Origin: Peribolospora baueri
Taxonomy: Eukaryota > Basidiomycota > Peribolosporomycetes > Peribolosporales > Peribolosporaceae
DNA: 64,000 nucleotides
Assembly (NCBI GenBank): GCA_029717555.1
Contig: JAMDHS010000037.1
Span: forward strand, 124,001 to 188,000
Reading direction: 5' to 3'
The notes beneath the pieces are model-generated. The model was not told where the DNA came from. It did not search any database and saw only the letters and a list, made by a program, of their open reading frames with translations. The position numbers were made by a program, and so were the translations under genes. Below, piece after piece: positions 48,309 through 58,240 of the stretch (its first letter is position 1; each line of letters begins with the position of its first letter).

Positions 48309-50216
48309 CTAGGACCTTCGGGACGCCGGGAACGCCGGGGACGAGGGCAAAGCGTCGTACATCGCTTCGCCACTCATTTTCGGGCCTTCCTTCCTCGGTG
48401 CTGGAGCCGCCGATCGGGCACCTGTCCGTCGAAATTCTGAGCTTTTGGCGGTGGTGGAGAGAGTAGGGGGCGGGACGGCAAGGAAATTGCCTCCACCGTA
48501 GCTGGTGTTCTGTGGGCGGCCCGCATATCCTCGACCGGGCGCAGAAGAAGGGGGAGGAGCATGAGGAGAAGCAGGAGAGTGTGGAGGAGCAGGAGAATGA
48601 GGAGAAGCAGAAGAGTGGGGAGGAGCAGGAGAACGAGGAGAAGCAGGAGAGTGGGGAGGGGCAGGAGAACGAGGAGAAGCAGAAGAGTGGGGAGGGGCAG
48701 GAGAACGAGGAGAAGAAGAAGAAGGAGAAGCGGGGAAGGGAGCCAAAGCTCGTTGGCTTCTCCGCTGCTCCGTCCTCTCCCCATTTCCGAGCGCCATCGC
48801 CAACCCGCCCGCCGTTCCAGTCCCACTCCTGCTCCCATTCACGCCGCCCTTGCCTGCGCCCGCTCCGACATGGCCATCCGAGCCGCCTCTCGAAAGCGCG
48901 GAAGAGGCCTTGGAGACGGTCCGGAGCGGACTGGGGCGGACTGGCTTGGAGGTGGAAGGGGGGGAGGAGGAGGCGGGGGAGGGGGTGGTGCTGGGGTTGG
49001 GAAGGGCTGGGGAGGTGGAGGACGGAGGAAATGACGATTGCTGCCGCTGCTGCTGTTGCAAAGGGGGCTGCGAAAGGAAAGTCGGTGGCATCGACGGCGG
49101 GGGAGCCAAGTGCCGGTTGGTCGGGGCTGCGAACGGGAGGTGGTAACCCGGGTTCAGCGAGGGGTAATTGTGTCCCATCGGAGCGGGCAGCGGGTTGGGC
49201 GTCGGGTACGGATTGAACGGCGCTTGTCCCCAGCTCTGTCCTTGTTCTCGTCCCTGTTCGTGTCCCAGTTGATTATCACGCCCACGCCCACCTCCACGTT
49301 CACGTCCTCTTGTTGATTCTCCATACTGGTCGGATGGGGAAGGGGCCAGAAGGCTGGAAGATGAATGGGGCGCGGACGCGGCTGCGGGCGAGGACGATCC
49401 CGGATGCGGCATCTCCCATCCAGCCCAGTTGCTCCCCGCGCTGAAAAAGTTGGCACGCCCCGGCGAATGCCGGTCGCCATGGGTTGAGGCTTCTGCGGCA
49501 CCTCCAGTGAAAGGCAGTGGATTGTCAACCCTGCTCGGCCGCCTGGCGAAGGATGGGTGCTGCCACGGCTCGTGCACATGCTCCGATCTGTGTGGCGACG
49601 TCAACGTCGGCCGAAGTTGAGCGGAGAAACGAGAAGCGGAAGGAGTACGGGGAGAGTGCTGGGATCGAGGGAGGGTAGGTAGCCCGAGCGCGGGCGGCAT
49701 TGAGGAGCTTCTGATTTCGCCGTGGCGATGGCCGTCCTCGTCACCAGAGAAGGAAGGCCTGTTCTTCTTCTGTAAGAGCTTCTTTCCAATGCTGAAGGAG
49801 CTTCTCAAAGATGCCTCAACCGCCCGGCGGCCGCGGTCCGGTTGGTCGACGGCTCTGCGCTTGCCCTTGCCGGCTTTGCGCTTGGTCATCTCGAGCTCGG
49901 CTTGCTGCTGCCCGTACCAATCCAGATACACGCCTTGGCCATGTGCACGTCCTCCTGCGCGTCCGCCGGCACTGGTGCCGGACCGTCGTCGGTCATAGAC
50001 AAGCTTCAGCCTCCAGGCGAGGAAGACGACAATGGCCACGAGAACGAGGGAGCCGGCGGAAAGGCCGATGACAGCGCCGACGGAAAGAGAAGAGCGGGTT
50101 GGAGACGCGGTAGGGGTAGGGGAAGAAGGAGATGCCGCAGAGGTCGGCGTAGAAGCGTCGGACGAGGTTATGTCCGCAGGGTCTTGACGAGCGACGAGGG
50201 CGAAGGGAGCAGGCAT
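48309..50216 (-). CDS. Single-pass membrane protein with long Pro/Ser-rich tail
   Basis: Intronless, 635 aa, not recognised as a known family. The start at 50216 gives MPAPFALVARQDPADIT, followed by a short Ser/Thr-rich extracellular stretch to about residue 45 (likely O-glycosylated). A single transmembrane helix follows, SVGAVIGLSAGSLVLVAIVV, then the basic stop-transfer WRLKLVYDRRR. The remaining ~550 residues are cytoplasmic, low-complexity, Pro/Ser/His-rich, with a tandem 12-residue repeat (SPAPPHSSASPR-like) encoded by the 36-bp minisatellite at 48564-48720. The architecture (short Ser/Thr-rich ectodomain, one helix, long cytosolic tail) recalls fungal wall-stress sensors of the Mid2/Wsc type, but no WSC Cys domain is present, so function is unknown. 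An upstream in-frame Met at 50348 is possible. The opposite strand is also open here as a side effect of the repeat. Confidence 0.65.
   Translation of the reverse strand: MPAPFALVARQDPADITSSDASTPTSAASPSSPTPTASPTRSSLSVGAVIGLSAGSLVLVAIVVFLAWRLKLVYDRRRSGTSAGGRAGGRAHGQGVYLDWYGQQQAELEMTKRKAGKGKRRAVDQPDRGRRAVEASLRSSFSIGKKLLQKKNRPSFSGDEDGHRHGEIRSSSMPPALGLPTLPRSQHSPRTPSASRFSAQLRPTLTSPHRSEHVHEPWQHPSFARRPSRVDNPLPFTGGAAEASTHGDRHSPGRANFFSAGSNWAGWEMPHPGSSSPAAASAPHSSSSLLAPSPSDQYGESTRGRERGGGRGRDNQLGHEQGREQGQSWGQAPFNPYPTPNPLPAPMGHNYPSLNPGYHLPFAAPTNRHLAPPPSMPPTFLSQPPLQQQQRQQSSFPPSSTSPALPNPSTTPSPASSSPPSTSKPVRPSPLRTVSKASSALSRGGSDGHVGAGAGKGGVNGSRSGTGTAGGLAMALGNGERTEQRRSQRALAPFPASPSSSSPRSPAPPHSSASPRSPAPPHSPASPRSPAPPHSSASPHSPAPPHSPASPHAPPPSSAPGRGYAGRPQNTSYGGGNFLAVPPPTLSTTAKSSEFRRTGARSAAPAPRKEGPKMSGEAMYDALPSSPAFPASRRS
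48564..48720. repeat. 36-bp coding minisatellite, about 4.3 units
   Basis: Units start at 48564, 48600, 48636 and 48672, with a partial unit from 48708. The plus-strand unit begins aggagaagcagaagagtggg; units differ at a few positions. Divisible by three, so it preserves the frame of the membrane-protein gene. Confidence 0.85.
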
Positions 50217-51190
50217 CACTGACGACGAGCACGGCGCCGTCCGTAGCGCTCCTGTCCAAGCTCGTGGTCGTTTACAGAAAAGAGCGTGACGAGTGGGGTG
50301 CGCAAGCGAGCAATGGAGGGGAAAGGACGTGATGGTGCAAAGCAGCAAAGCGGAAAGGGGTGTAGAGCTCAGGAGCGTGCAGGTTGGGAGCGCCGGTGTG
50401 TGTGTGCGCAGTGAGGGATGGAGGAAAGTGGCGGTGGTCCTAAAGAGGTGGACTGTCCAGTAGAGCAGCTAGGAGAGGAGCAAGGTGCAGAGGGGGACGT
50501 CTGGCTGAATGCGGGTGACACGGCCGAATGTAGGTCACGCGGCACTCGGAGGCTTAGACGGATGGCAGGAGGCCATGACGGTCGGGCGTAGGATGGCGAG
50601 GAAAGGGAGGGTGGGCGGTGGTGGAGACCGGTTGAGGGGGGGAGTCGTCGTCGATCGCTGCCGTCGGTGGTGGTGGTGGTGGCGGTGGTGGTGGCGGTGG
50701 TGGTGGCGGTGGTGGTGGTCGTTGCCTTCGTTGTCGCCGGCGACGCTTCGACCGACCCCGGCGAGCGACCGAACAGCGGGAGCGGCGGCCGATGACTTGA
50801 TAGCGAGATCACCACAGCCAAGCCGCAGCCTCCTTAGCCGCGCCGTCGTCCCCGATCGGGGCTGCGGCAGCGCGCGGGGAAACCGACACCTGGTTCCTGC
50901 GTGCGCTTGCGGCGATCGGCAATCTTCACGGCAGTGCCGCAGCAGCGTCTGCACGTGGCGCTATCGCACGAGAACGACCCAGAGCCTTCCATCCGGCCGT
51001 AAAATGGAGCCGGACCGGGCGGAGGCGGAGGGGTACGATAAGACCGGAGGGTCCGGGACGGATAAGGACTTTGGCTCGCACGACCATCATCCATACTACC
51101 ACCACCACCATCTTCAGCCGGCTCTCAGCCCAGCCCCTTGACCTCTCCCACTTTCACTTTCCCTCGCGCGGTCCGCCTGCAGCCTTCGGC
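50217..51190. promoter_or_regulatory. Divergent promoter region, membrane protein / RING protein
   Basis: 974 bp between divergent starts. It contains a (ggtggtggtggc)n array at 50666-50720. Open frames here are repeat-driven or shadows. The sequence before the RING gene start (51090-51190) is CT-rich. Confidence 0.5.
50666..50720. repeat. 12-bp (ggtggtggtggc)n array
   Basis: Strongly strand-asymmetric G-rich repeat of about four 12-bp units, capable in principle of G-quadruplex formation, midway between two divergent genes. Confidence 0.85.
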
Positions 51191-52307
51191 ATGGACTCCC
51201 AACGCCACCGCTCTGATTCTTCTCCCAATCCACCCAATTCACCTCGCACCTCTGGAGACGACGACGGTTCGGGCCAGAGCTCGCCACCGCCACCACCTGT
51301 CGCCGCACCTCAGTCCTCATCTCCGGCACCAGCGCCATCTTCCTCCTCGGGGGCGCAGTCGCCCGACGGCCCCAGCTCCACTACTTCGAGCGCCCAGCCG
51401 CCTGGCGTCGTCGTCTTCACTTGGCCCGTCTATCACGTGCTCCCTCCTGGCACGCCGACGCCGCTGCCCTCGAGCCAACCTGCTCCTGTCAACGCTGGCA
51501 CGAACGTATTGGATGCTGTCGCGGCACCCACCGCTTCCCCCGCAACAGCCGGCGTCGCCGACGCCCCCGCTGATGATCCGCCCGAGCAGCTTCCCGATCC
51601 AGCTCGTTCCTCCATCGTAGCCGGGCACGGGCAGGACTCGCAGGAACAACAAGGTCCTGACAGCGGTCCTGGTCAGCGTACTTCCACAGAAAGCCGTCCT
51701 TCCTTCAGCCCGTGGGCTGCGGTGATGAACATGTGGGCGAACGCAGCCGGCGCCTTCATTCAGCGCACGCCCGATCAGCCTGGTCCCACAGCCACATCTG
51801 GTGGTGCCCAGCCTTCTTCACCTGAACAGGCCTTCCAACCGTCTTCCGGAGATGCCACTGCGCCTGCACTAAGGAGCATTCAGACGAACCCCGCGACAGG
51901 CGTCTCTTGGGTCTTTCGCGCGCCTACCGTAGCTTCGCCTCAGACGCCCGGCACTGCGCCGCATCCTTCCGATGACGCAGCTCAGCTACCCCAAGCGACA
52001 ACAACACCGACGGGTGCCCCGGCCGGAGCTTCCGGAGCTCCAACTGGCGACCAGCAACCGCCAGCGTGGTTGCAACCCGGAGTTCCGGTGATCATCTTTG
52101 ACACACCTCATGGCCGCGCCATTGCGCCCCTCTTCGGCAGCGGCGGGGTGTTTCAAATGGGCCCTCCGCCGCCGCCGCCTCCGCAGCCCAACCCAGAGCT
52201 CACGAAGCGCTACGTGGCCAACCTGGAGCGCGCGGACGCGGAGATTCGGGCCCGCATGCGCAGGGTCGGCATGGGCTCGGAGGGGTGCGGCGTGTGCTTG
52301 AACGAGT

Positions 52308-52340
<33 letters not shown>

Positions 52341-53095
52341 TCGGTATCGTCGCCTTGCCCAGATGTCACCACCTCCTCCACGCCTCCTGCTTGGCCTCCT
52401 GGCTCGACACCCTCGCGCCCTCCAACTGGTCGTGCCCTTACTGCCGCGATGACCTCTCGCCTCCCGCGCCGGCCCCTTCGCGCCCTTCCACGGCCGCTGG
52501 AGGACGAGGTGGGGCAGACGCGAGCGCCGACGCGGGCGACTTGCCGACGCCCTCATCTTCGTCTCTAGGCAAGCGCAAGTCCCGTCCCGACGCTCGCGGG
52601 TCTCTGAGCCTGCACGAGGAGGTGCGGAGCAGGGAGCGTAAGGCGCATATCATCTGCGACGACCCGACGTGCGAGTCCTGTCCACTCCCCTCCGCCGCCG
52701 ACCTGCCCGTCGACCCGTCCACGGGCATTCCCAGGGCACCCCGGCCGCGCACGCTGACGCTCTCCCCATGCGCCCACTCGCTCCACCCCGACTGTCTCCT
52801 CACGAGCCTCCGCGTCTCCGGCTACGGCGACATGGTCACCGAGGCGGTGGAGGAGCACCGGCAAGCGCTCCTCAGCAGGGAGCGCCTCACTATGGATAAG
52901 GTGCGGAACCACGTCGCGCTGCGCTGCCCTGCATGCAGGAAGGAGTGCTTTGTCGCGAGGGAAGAGTTTGCAACGGCTATGCGCGAGGCCATGTGTACGC
53001 CTGAGGAGGAGGGGGACGGGGTGGGAGCGGCGCCGGCGACAACGACAGCGACAGCGACGGCTGCGACGGCGGAGGAGATGCGCACGGGACAATAA
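51191..53095 (+). CDS. Putative E3 ubiquitin ligase with two RING-H2 fingers
   Basis: Intronless, 634 aa. Start at 51191 (MDSQRHRSDSS); an in-frame upstream Met at 51071 only adds low-complexity sequence. The first ~360 residues are Pro/Ser/Ala-rich and presumably disordered. A canonical RING-H2 finger follows: C366-x2-C369, then C392-x-H394-x2-H397-x2-C400, then C415-x2-C418 (LPRCHHLLHASCLASWLD, CPYC). Its first loop contains a Gly-Asp dipeptide expansion. A second finger with the same ligand order lies at C494-x2-C497, C527-x-H529-x2-H532-x2-C535, C579-x2-C582 (LSPCAHSLHPDCLLTSLR, CPAC). RING-H2 domains recruit E2 enzymes, so a ubiquitin ligase is the expected activity. I see no membrane helix and no IBR cysteine pattern between the fingers, so an RBR-type ligase is not supported. 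Two full RING-H2 fingers in one chain is unusual. Substrate unknown. Confidence 0.8.
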
Positions 53096-54049
53096 ACTCA
53101 CGGACCCAATAAACTCAACCTCGCCGAGGCGTGGGCAGGATAGCCAGGGCGGGCGCGCGAACCCACAAAGCCTCTCTCCGTGTCTCGCACGATACAAAGA
53201 TTTGACGCTTTCGTCGGATGACACGGCGCACATATTTTGTTTTGCTCAGGGCCGCCTCGCACCTTTCCTTATTCCGGCTCGTCGCTTCTGCTCGTTTTTT
53301 CTCATCTGACTGTACCCTTCCTCTTGGCCGTGTGCATCGTTTTCGTCCCTTCTTCATGCACCTTGTACTCGTAGTGTAACAGTATCGTATCGCACCGCGT
53401 CCCCTCCTTTCCCTTTCATATTCGTCTTCCTATCTACCCAACTCGGTCTCGTCCCATCTTTCTTTGCCCTTTCCTTCCATTTCGACCAAACTCGATCCAT
53501 CCGAGCCTGATCCGGATCGACCACGCATAGCTACAATTACGATCATGGATACGGAGACAAGATAATAGCTAATAATACATACGATACCTCTACACACACA
53601 CCCATCCCCGTCTGCGCCGCATGAGACTAGCTCGCTCGCTCAGAAATCCTTCGTCGATGCTAATCCCACGTCTGAAAAATCGTCCCATCGCTCCGGAACG
53701 GATCGTAAAAAAGGAACGGGTCGGATGAGGTACCGATGAGCGCGGAGCACGGGCGACGAACCGACCGAACGAAAGAACGAACGGGCCAGGTCGGGTCGGG
53801 TCGACATGGCCATGGATGACATCCACAGCCAGCCCAGTCAGGTTCAGTCAGTCGGCTATCATTTGCCTATCCACCCATCTATCTAGATATCTACCCATCC
53901 ATCTATCTGTCCCTTCGTCTTCGATCGCTCGGGCCGCGTCGGTACGGTACGGCGCGGCGCGGCGCGGTGCGGTGCGTCCTTACTTGATTGAGCATCTCTC
54001 GCCGATCGTTCATAGTTAGTGGCCGGGTCAAGGAATAGAATAGGACTAC

Positions 54050-54081
54050 CATCCATCCATCCATCCATCCATCCATCCATC
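54050..54081. repeat. (ccat)n microsatellite
   Basis: Eight uninterrupted tetranucleotide copies in the spacer between convergent genes. Confidence 0.9.
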
Positions 54082-54106
54082 AGACATTGCGATGACGTTC
54101 GCCCCA

Positions 54107-54137
54107 TGACATGTCATGTCACGTCACGTCACGTCAT
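54107..54137. repeat. Pentanucleotide array gtcat/gtcac
   Basis: Six tandem copies changing from gtcat to gtcac. The variant repeats contain overlapping TGACGTGA/CACGTC-like half sites on the opposite strand. Confidence 0.75.
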
Positions 54138-54744
54138 CCGCAAGGACGATTCGATCATCCACCCGAGTCGCCCACCCCTCTTAGCTGGACCCAATGGGCC
54201 AGCGGCTGTCCTCGCCGGAAGGGTCTACGATCACCACTCGCCAGGCGCTGAGGCAGACGACGTAAGCAGTACTGTATGTAGGTGCCGAGACATGTAGGTG
54301 TCGGGGCGCGAGATGGCAATTCGAAGCCGACGTCGACCGGACGCGGCCTCGTGACCGTCGAACGAACGAACGAATGAACAAACAAACAAACATACAAACA
54401 AACAGATAGACAGACGACGGATGGTTGGCCGTTCCGCCCGTTTGGGCTGTACCTGTCTTTGTACATGTAGAAAGAGAGGAAGTGGAAGGAAGGGGAAAAG
54501 CGAGCGAAGGGAGATTGCGAGGAACGAGCGTGGGAGCGAGGGGAGAACAGGAAAACGATCACAGGGAGTAAAGAGAGGTGGGAAGGACGGGAAGAGGGGG
54601 AGACGGAAGAGGGACGACCCGACGCGACGTGAACACGGACACGGACACGAGGGAATCGTAACAAGGAAGAGGCGCGACAAGTGAAGAAAGGAAAGAAAGC
54701 GTAGATGGAGCACACACGTACGGGTGAACGAAATGAAATTCATC

Positions 54745-57242
54745 TCAAATCAACCCCCGCAGATCGGCCTGCCAGATCTCCTCCCAGCTCATGTACTCCT
54801 CTCCCTGCCCCACCGTCTCGTCCACCTTCCTTCCCTTCTCCTCACCCGGCTGCAGCAGGACGCTCTTGTGCCACAGCGGCCTGAGCAGCGTGTCCACGAC
54901 GTGCACCGCCCCGTTCCTTGCGATCCAGTCGCGCACCAGCGTCCTCACGCCGCGACCGCGACCGTGGTCATGGCTGTGAGAGTGGCCGTGATGAGCGTTC
55001 AGCTCGAGCGCGAAGAACCGAAGTCCACGGCCTCTCTTCCACGGGAACTTTGGACGAAGGACGAGCTGGTCGACGAGGATCGTCTGAAACTTCTGCGCCT
55101 TTTGGTCGACCGTGTCGAGGGAAGAGCGACCCTCGAGGAGGGTGGAGAGGTTGTGGCTCGTTCGGTTCACAACCTCCAGCAGCGGAGGCCAGTGGTATGA
55201 GAGTCGACGCCTTGGGCGGCCGCCGCGGCCGCGGCCGGGGCGGGGTGCTCGTGGCGGGCCGCGGGGAGGACGCGGTGCGGGAGGAAGGCGACGAGGACGC
55301 CGTCGGCCGGGGAGGGGGGAGGAAGGGATGTCTTGAAGAATTATGGAGTCGTCCTGGTCGTCTTTACCCTTCGCCGCTACCGCAGCATCAACGTGGTGAA
55401 GGTAATCCGTAAAGACAATGTCAGAGGGCACGACGTGGTACTGAAGGATCTTTTTCAGCAGGCGCTCTCCCTTCGGGCTGAATAGGTAGGCGCGGAAGCC
55501 GGGTGGGAGGCGGGAGAAGGCCCTGTTCGTGGGGGCGAACAGGGTGAGCGCGCCGGACCCCTTGTCCTTGCCCTCCGTCGCGTTAGGATCCCATTTAACG
55601 GCCTTGTCGAGGCCGGTCTTGTAGAGCGCGGTCGTGAGGACGGAGAAGAAACGGGGGTGGAAGAGGAGCTGTTGGAGGACGGAGGGAGGAGGGATGAGCG
55701 GGTGGGTGATGCCGTGGATGATGCCGTTAGAGCAGTGCACATTCGTGAGGTGGCTGAAGGGGGGCACCGTCTTCGAATGGAAGTTGAGGCGGAGGCCGGG
55801 GAAGGGAAACTGCGGACACAAATGGACGAACATGGGAGAGACGAAGCGACGAGAATCCAAAGTCACCGAGCTGTCCGTGCGTCACAGTAGAGGTAGAAAG
55901 CGCGAGTCATCACTGCGACACTCACCAGACTCTTGCTCACCCTCACCCTGAGTGGCTGGCCATCCCAAACTCCACCAAGCGGCTCCAGGTCGCCGCGGAG
56001 GAGGGTGTCGACGGTGGCGTTGTTCGCGATCTCGCGCGTCGTCAGGGGCTCGGAGAGCAGGTGGTAGGACAGAACGGCGTTGAAGAGGACCGCCTTCCTC
56101 TCGTCACTATCATGGGATTCTGACGTGACCGGGTCAGAGGCGAACAAGTATTCGAGGGACTCCCATCCGTCGTCCTCCTTGACGTGCTCACAGCCGTGGC
56201 TACGAGCAGGAGGATCCTGAGGACCCCTTCCGGGAGGAGAAGGGGAAGACCACCAGCCCAGGGACCCCCTGCCCGGAGGCGGTGGGGGTGGCGGCGCACG
56301 CGCAAGCTCACGTCCAGGTGGGGCCCTGCGTCCGGGTCCCCGACGGCGACAACGATGGGGGCGGTGGTCGACGGGAGCGAACAAGGTCAAGTTGGCCTTA
56401 GTATCGTTGAGGCTCTTGACGAGGTCGAGGTCAGAAGCGAAGGAGGCGTTGAGGAGGTGGAAGAGGCGAGTAAAGTGGGGTGAGGCAGCGAGGAAGTCTA
56501 GGATGGTTTGGTTGGTCGTCTGTGCGCGGGCGGAAGGAGAGGGCGATCAGCGAGGAGAGCTGAGGAGACGGCTATGAACAGACACACTCACCATCTCTTC
56601 CGGCTTGTGACGATGGTCGGGGAAGCGATCGATTTCGTCCTGATCTTCCTGAACGGTGAAGTCGCCCTCTTGTTCATCAAGCACGTCGTCGTCGACGACA
56701 TCGAAGCTGGCATTCATGTCTCCTTCGTGCTCGTCCACTTCTTCTTCCTGCTCCCCTTCTGTCTCCACTACATCTCCCATCTCCTCCTCCTCCTCCTTCA
56801 TGTCGACGACATCATCGTCCTCACCGCCGACGAGGTCGTCATAATCGACGTCAAGATGCTCGCCAACTGGGAGAATCCACACATCGTCCGCCTCGCCTTC
56901 TGTCTTGCCCTCCTCTTCCTCCTTCGACGCTGCCACTTGGCTCGACAACTGCGCCCTCTCGCCGTCGTCTCCGGCTTGGCTGTGAGACCATCCAAATACG
57001 TGCTCCGTCAGCTCCTCCCACACCTCCTCGGCGAGGCTCGCGGCGACCTCGAGCACGGGCTGGCCGGTGAGGTGAAAGGCGTGTTGGCGGTCGTGAGCGG
57101 CGGAGGTAGGATCGTCGCGGGGAGCAGGCTGATGCTGGGGGGAGGAGAAGAGGCGATCGATGGAGAAGGAGGTGGGGGCGGAGACGACGGAAGGGAGGAG
57201 GGGAACGAAGGCGAGGGCGAGGGAGAGGGCGAGGTGGCGCAT
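54745..57242 (-). CDS. Secreted protein with two fasciclin (FAS1) domains
   Basis: Exons (minus): 57242-56592, 56519-55926, 55809-54745; 769 aa. The signal peptide MRHLALSLALAFVPLLPSVVS fixes the start. An acidic, Glu/Asp-rich region (about residues 100-215) separates it from the first FAS1 domain: TILDFLAASPHFTRLFHLL, LTLFAPVD, AVLSYHLLSEPLTTREIAN, and the closing NVHCSNGIIHGITHPLIPP. The second is FHPRFFSVLTTALYKTGLD, ALTLFAPTNRAFSRLPPGF, LLKKILQYHVVPSDIVFTDY, ending ARNGAVHVVDTLLRP. FAS1 domains mediate extracellular adhesion; many fungal members are wall or surface proteins. Two Pro/Arg-rich insertions (about 56180-56380 and 55210-55340) are in frame but unlike FAS1 and extremely GC-rich; unrecognised introns there are possible, though no spliced alternative I tried kept the frame. 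No GPI-type C-terminus was seen. Confidence 0.82.
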
Positions 57243-58240
57243 GGTCGGCTGGCTGGACAGCAGCCTGAAGGGTGAAGAGAGTCGAGATGGGTTGTCTTTC
57301 CTTGTCTTGTCTGTCTCCCTCCCGGTCTTGCTCGGTCGGTCGACCTGCAAAGGGAACCTGGCTGGAGGGAAGAGGGGGTGGAGGGAGGAAAGGGAAGGTT
57401 AGGGGCGAAGGGAGGTTTATATCGTCGTCGATGCTTCGCCTCGCTGCGCGGAAGGAAGAGGCACACAAGGTGAGTCGAGGCCGGAAAGCGCAGTCAGCGA
57501 CGAGCGATGAACGACGCAAATGGAGTTAGTCAGTGGGCAGACCCATCGGTCCCCCTTTGCAGCGTACGCATCGCATCGCATCAAGAACAGTTAGGACCAT
57601 CGACAAAGGAAAAAGAAACCGGGTCCTCGATCGTCCCGCCGCTGTCATCATCCGTCGTCACCCTCGTCTCACCACCGGCCGAGAAGACGGCGGCCACGAC
57701 GACGACGACGACGAAGACGATTCGACGACGAAGACGACACAACACGACGACACCACTTCTTGCTCTTATCGCCCTTTCGCCCCCTCTTCTCCCCGCCGCT
57801 CGTCCCCGTCCCGCCAGCCGCGCCCTCTTGCCACGGCCCCCTCCTCGCCGTCGTCGCTCTGCGCAGTCGTCGTTCCGCGCAGACTGATTAAGCCAACTCG
57901 CGACTGCGCACACGAGCACTGCGGACGTTGCTCACGTAAGCCGTCGCTGCGAGTCACGTGCTGAATGGCGATCGGGGTCCGAGGGCCACCACTACGCTCG
58001 TGTCATGCTCGTGCTCGTGCTTTGAGTCGATATGATATCGTATCGTATCCCCACCGCCGTCGTCCACTCCATCATTCCTCCTGTTCGCTCTCGCACTTCC
58101 TTCTCCTCTTCCCTCTTCAATTCATCTCGATCTTTCTCACTTTCTCTTTCTTCAGCCTCGCGTGCGGTTTTTCGACCCCACCACACCAAACCTCCCCCCT
58201 CCTCGCCCACCGCCTCCCGCACCCTAACCCCTGACCCACC
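57243..58240. promoter_or_regulatory. Divergent promoter region FAS1 protein / ATG9
   Basis: 998 bp between divergent start codons. A cgacga triplet-rich stretch lies at 57695-57750, and a pronounced CT-rich leader (58060-58215) ends at the ATG9 ATG. A tatcgtatcg repeat lies near 58030-58046. Short open frames are not supported. Confidence 0.5.

Larger units (their letters stand above)
53096..54744. other. 1.65-kb intergenic region rich in tetra- and pentanucleotide repeats
   Basis: No gene or RNA is recognisable between the RING gene stop and the FAS1 gene stop (convergent). Simple repeats dominate the right half: gcggc/ggtgc pentamers (about 53940-53972), a (ccat)n run (about 54050-54081), catgtcatgtcacgtcacgt-type pentamers (about 54107-54137) and cgaa/caaa tetramers (about 54358-54402). 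Confidence 0.6.

Noticed and set aside
48512-49216. 234-codon plus-strand open frame rich in Glu/Gln/Lys
   Set aside because: It is antisense to the membrane-protein gene and created by the 36-bp repeat being open in several frames.
54155-54743. Minus-strand frames of 170-186 codons
   Set aside because: Translations are Phe/Leu/Pro/Cys-rich readings of CT-rich and microsatellite DNA in the 3' flank of the FAS1 gene.
56170-56390. Intron inside the FAS1 gene's Pro/Arg-rich segment
   Set aside because: Each donor/acceptor pair tested breaks the frame or introduces a stop, so the segment is left as coding with a caution.
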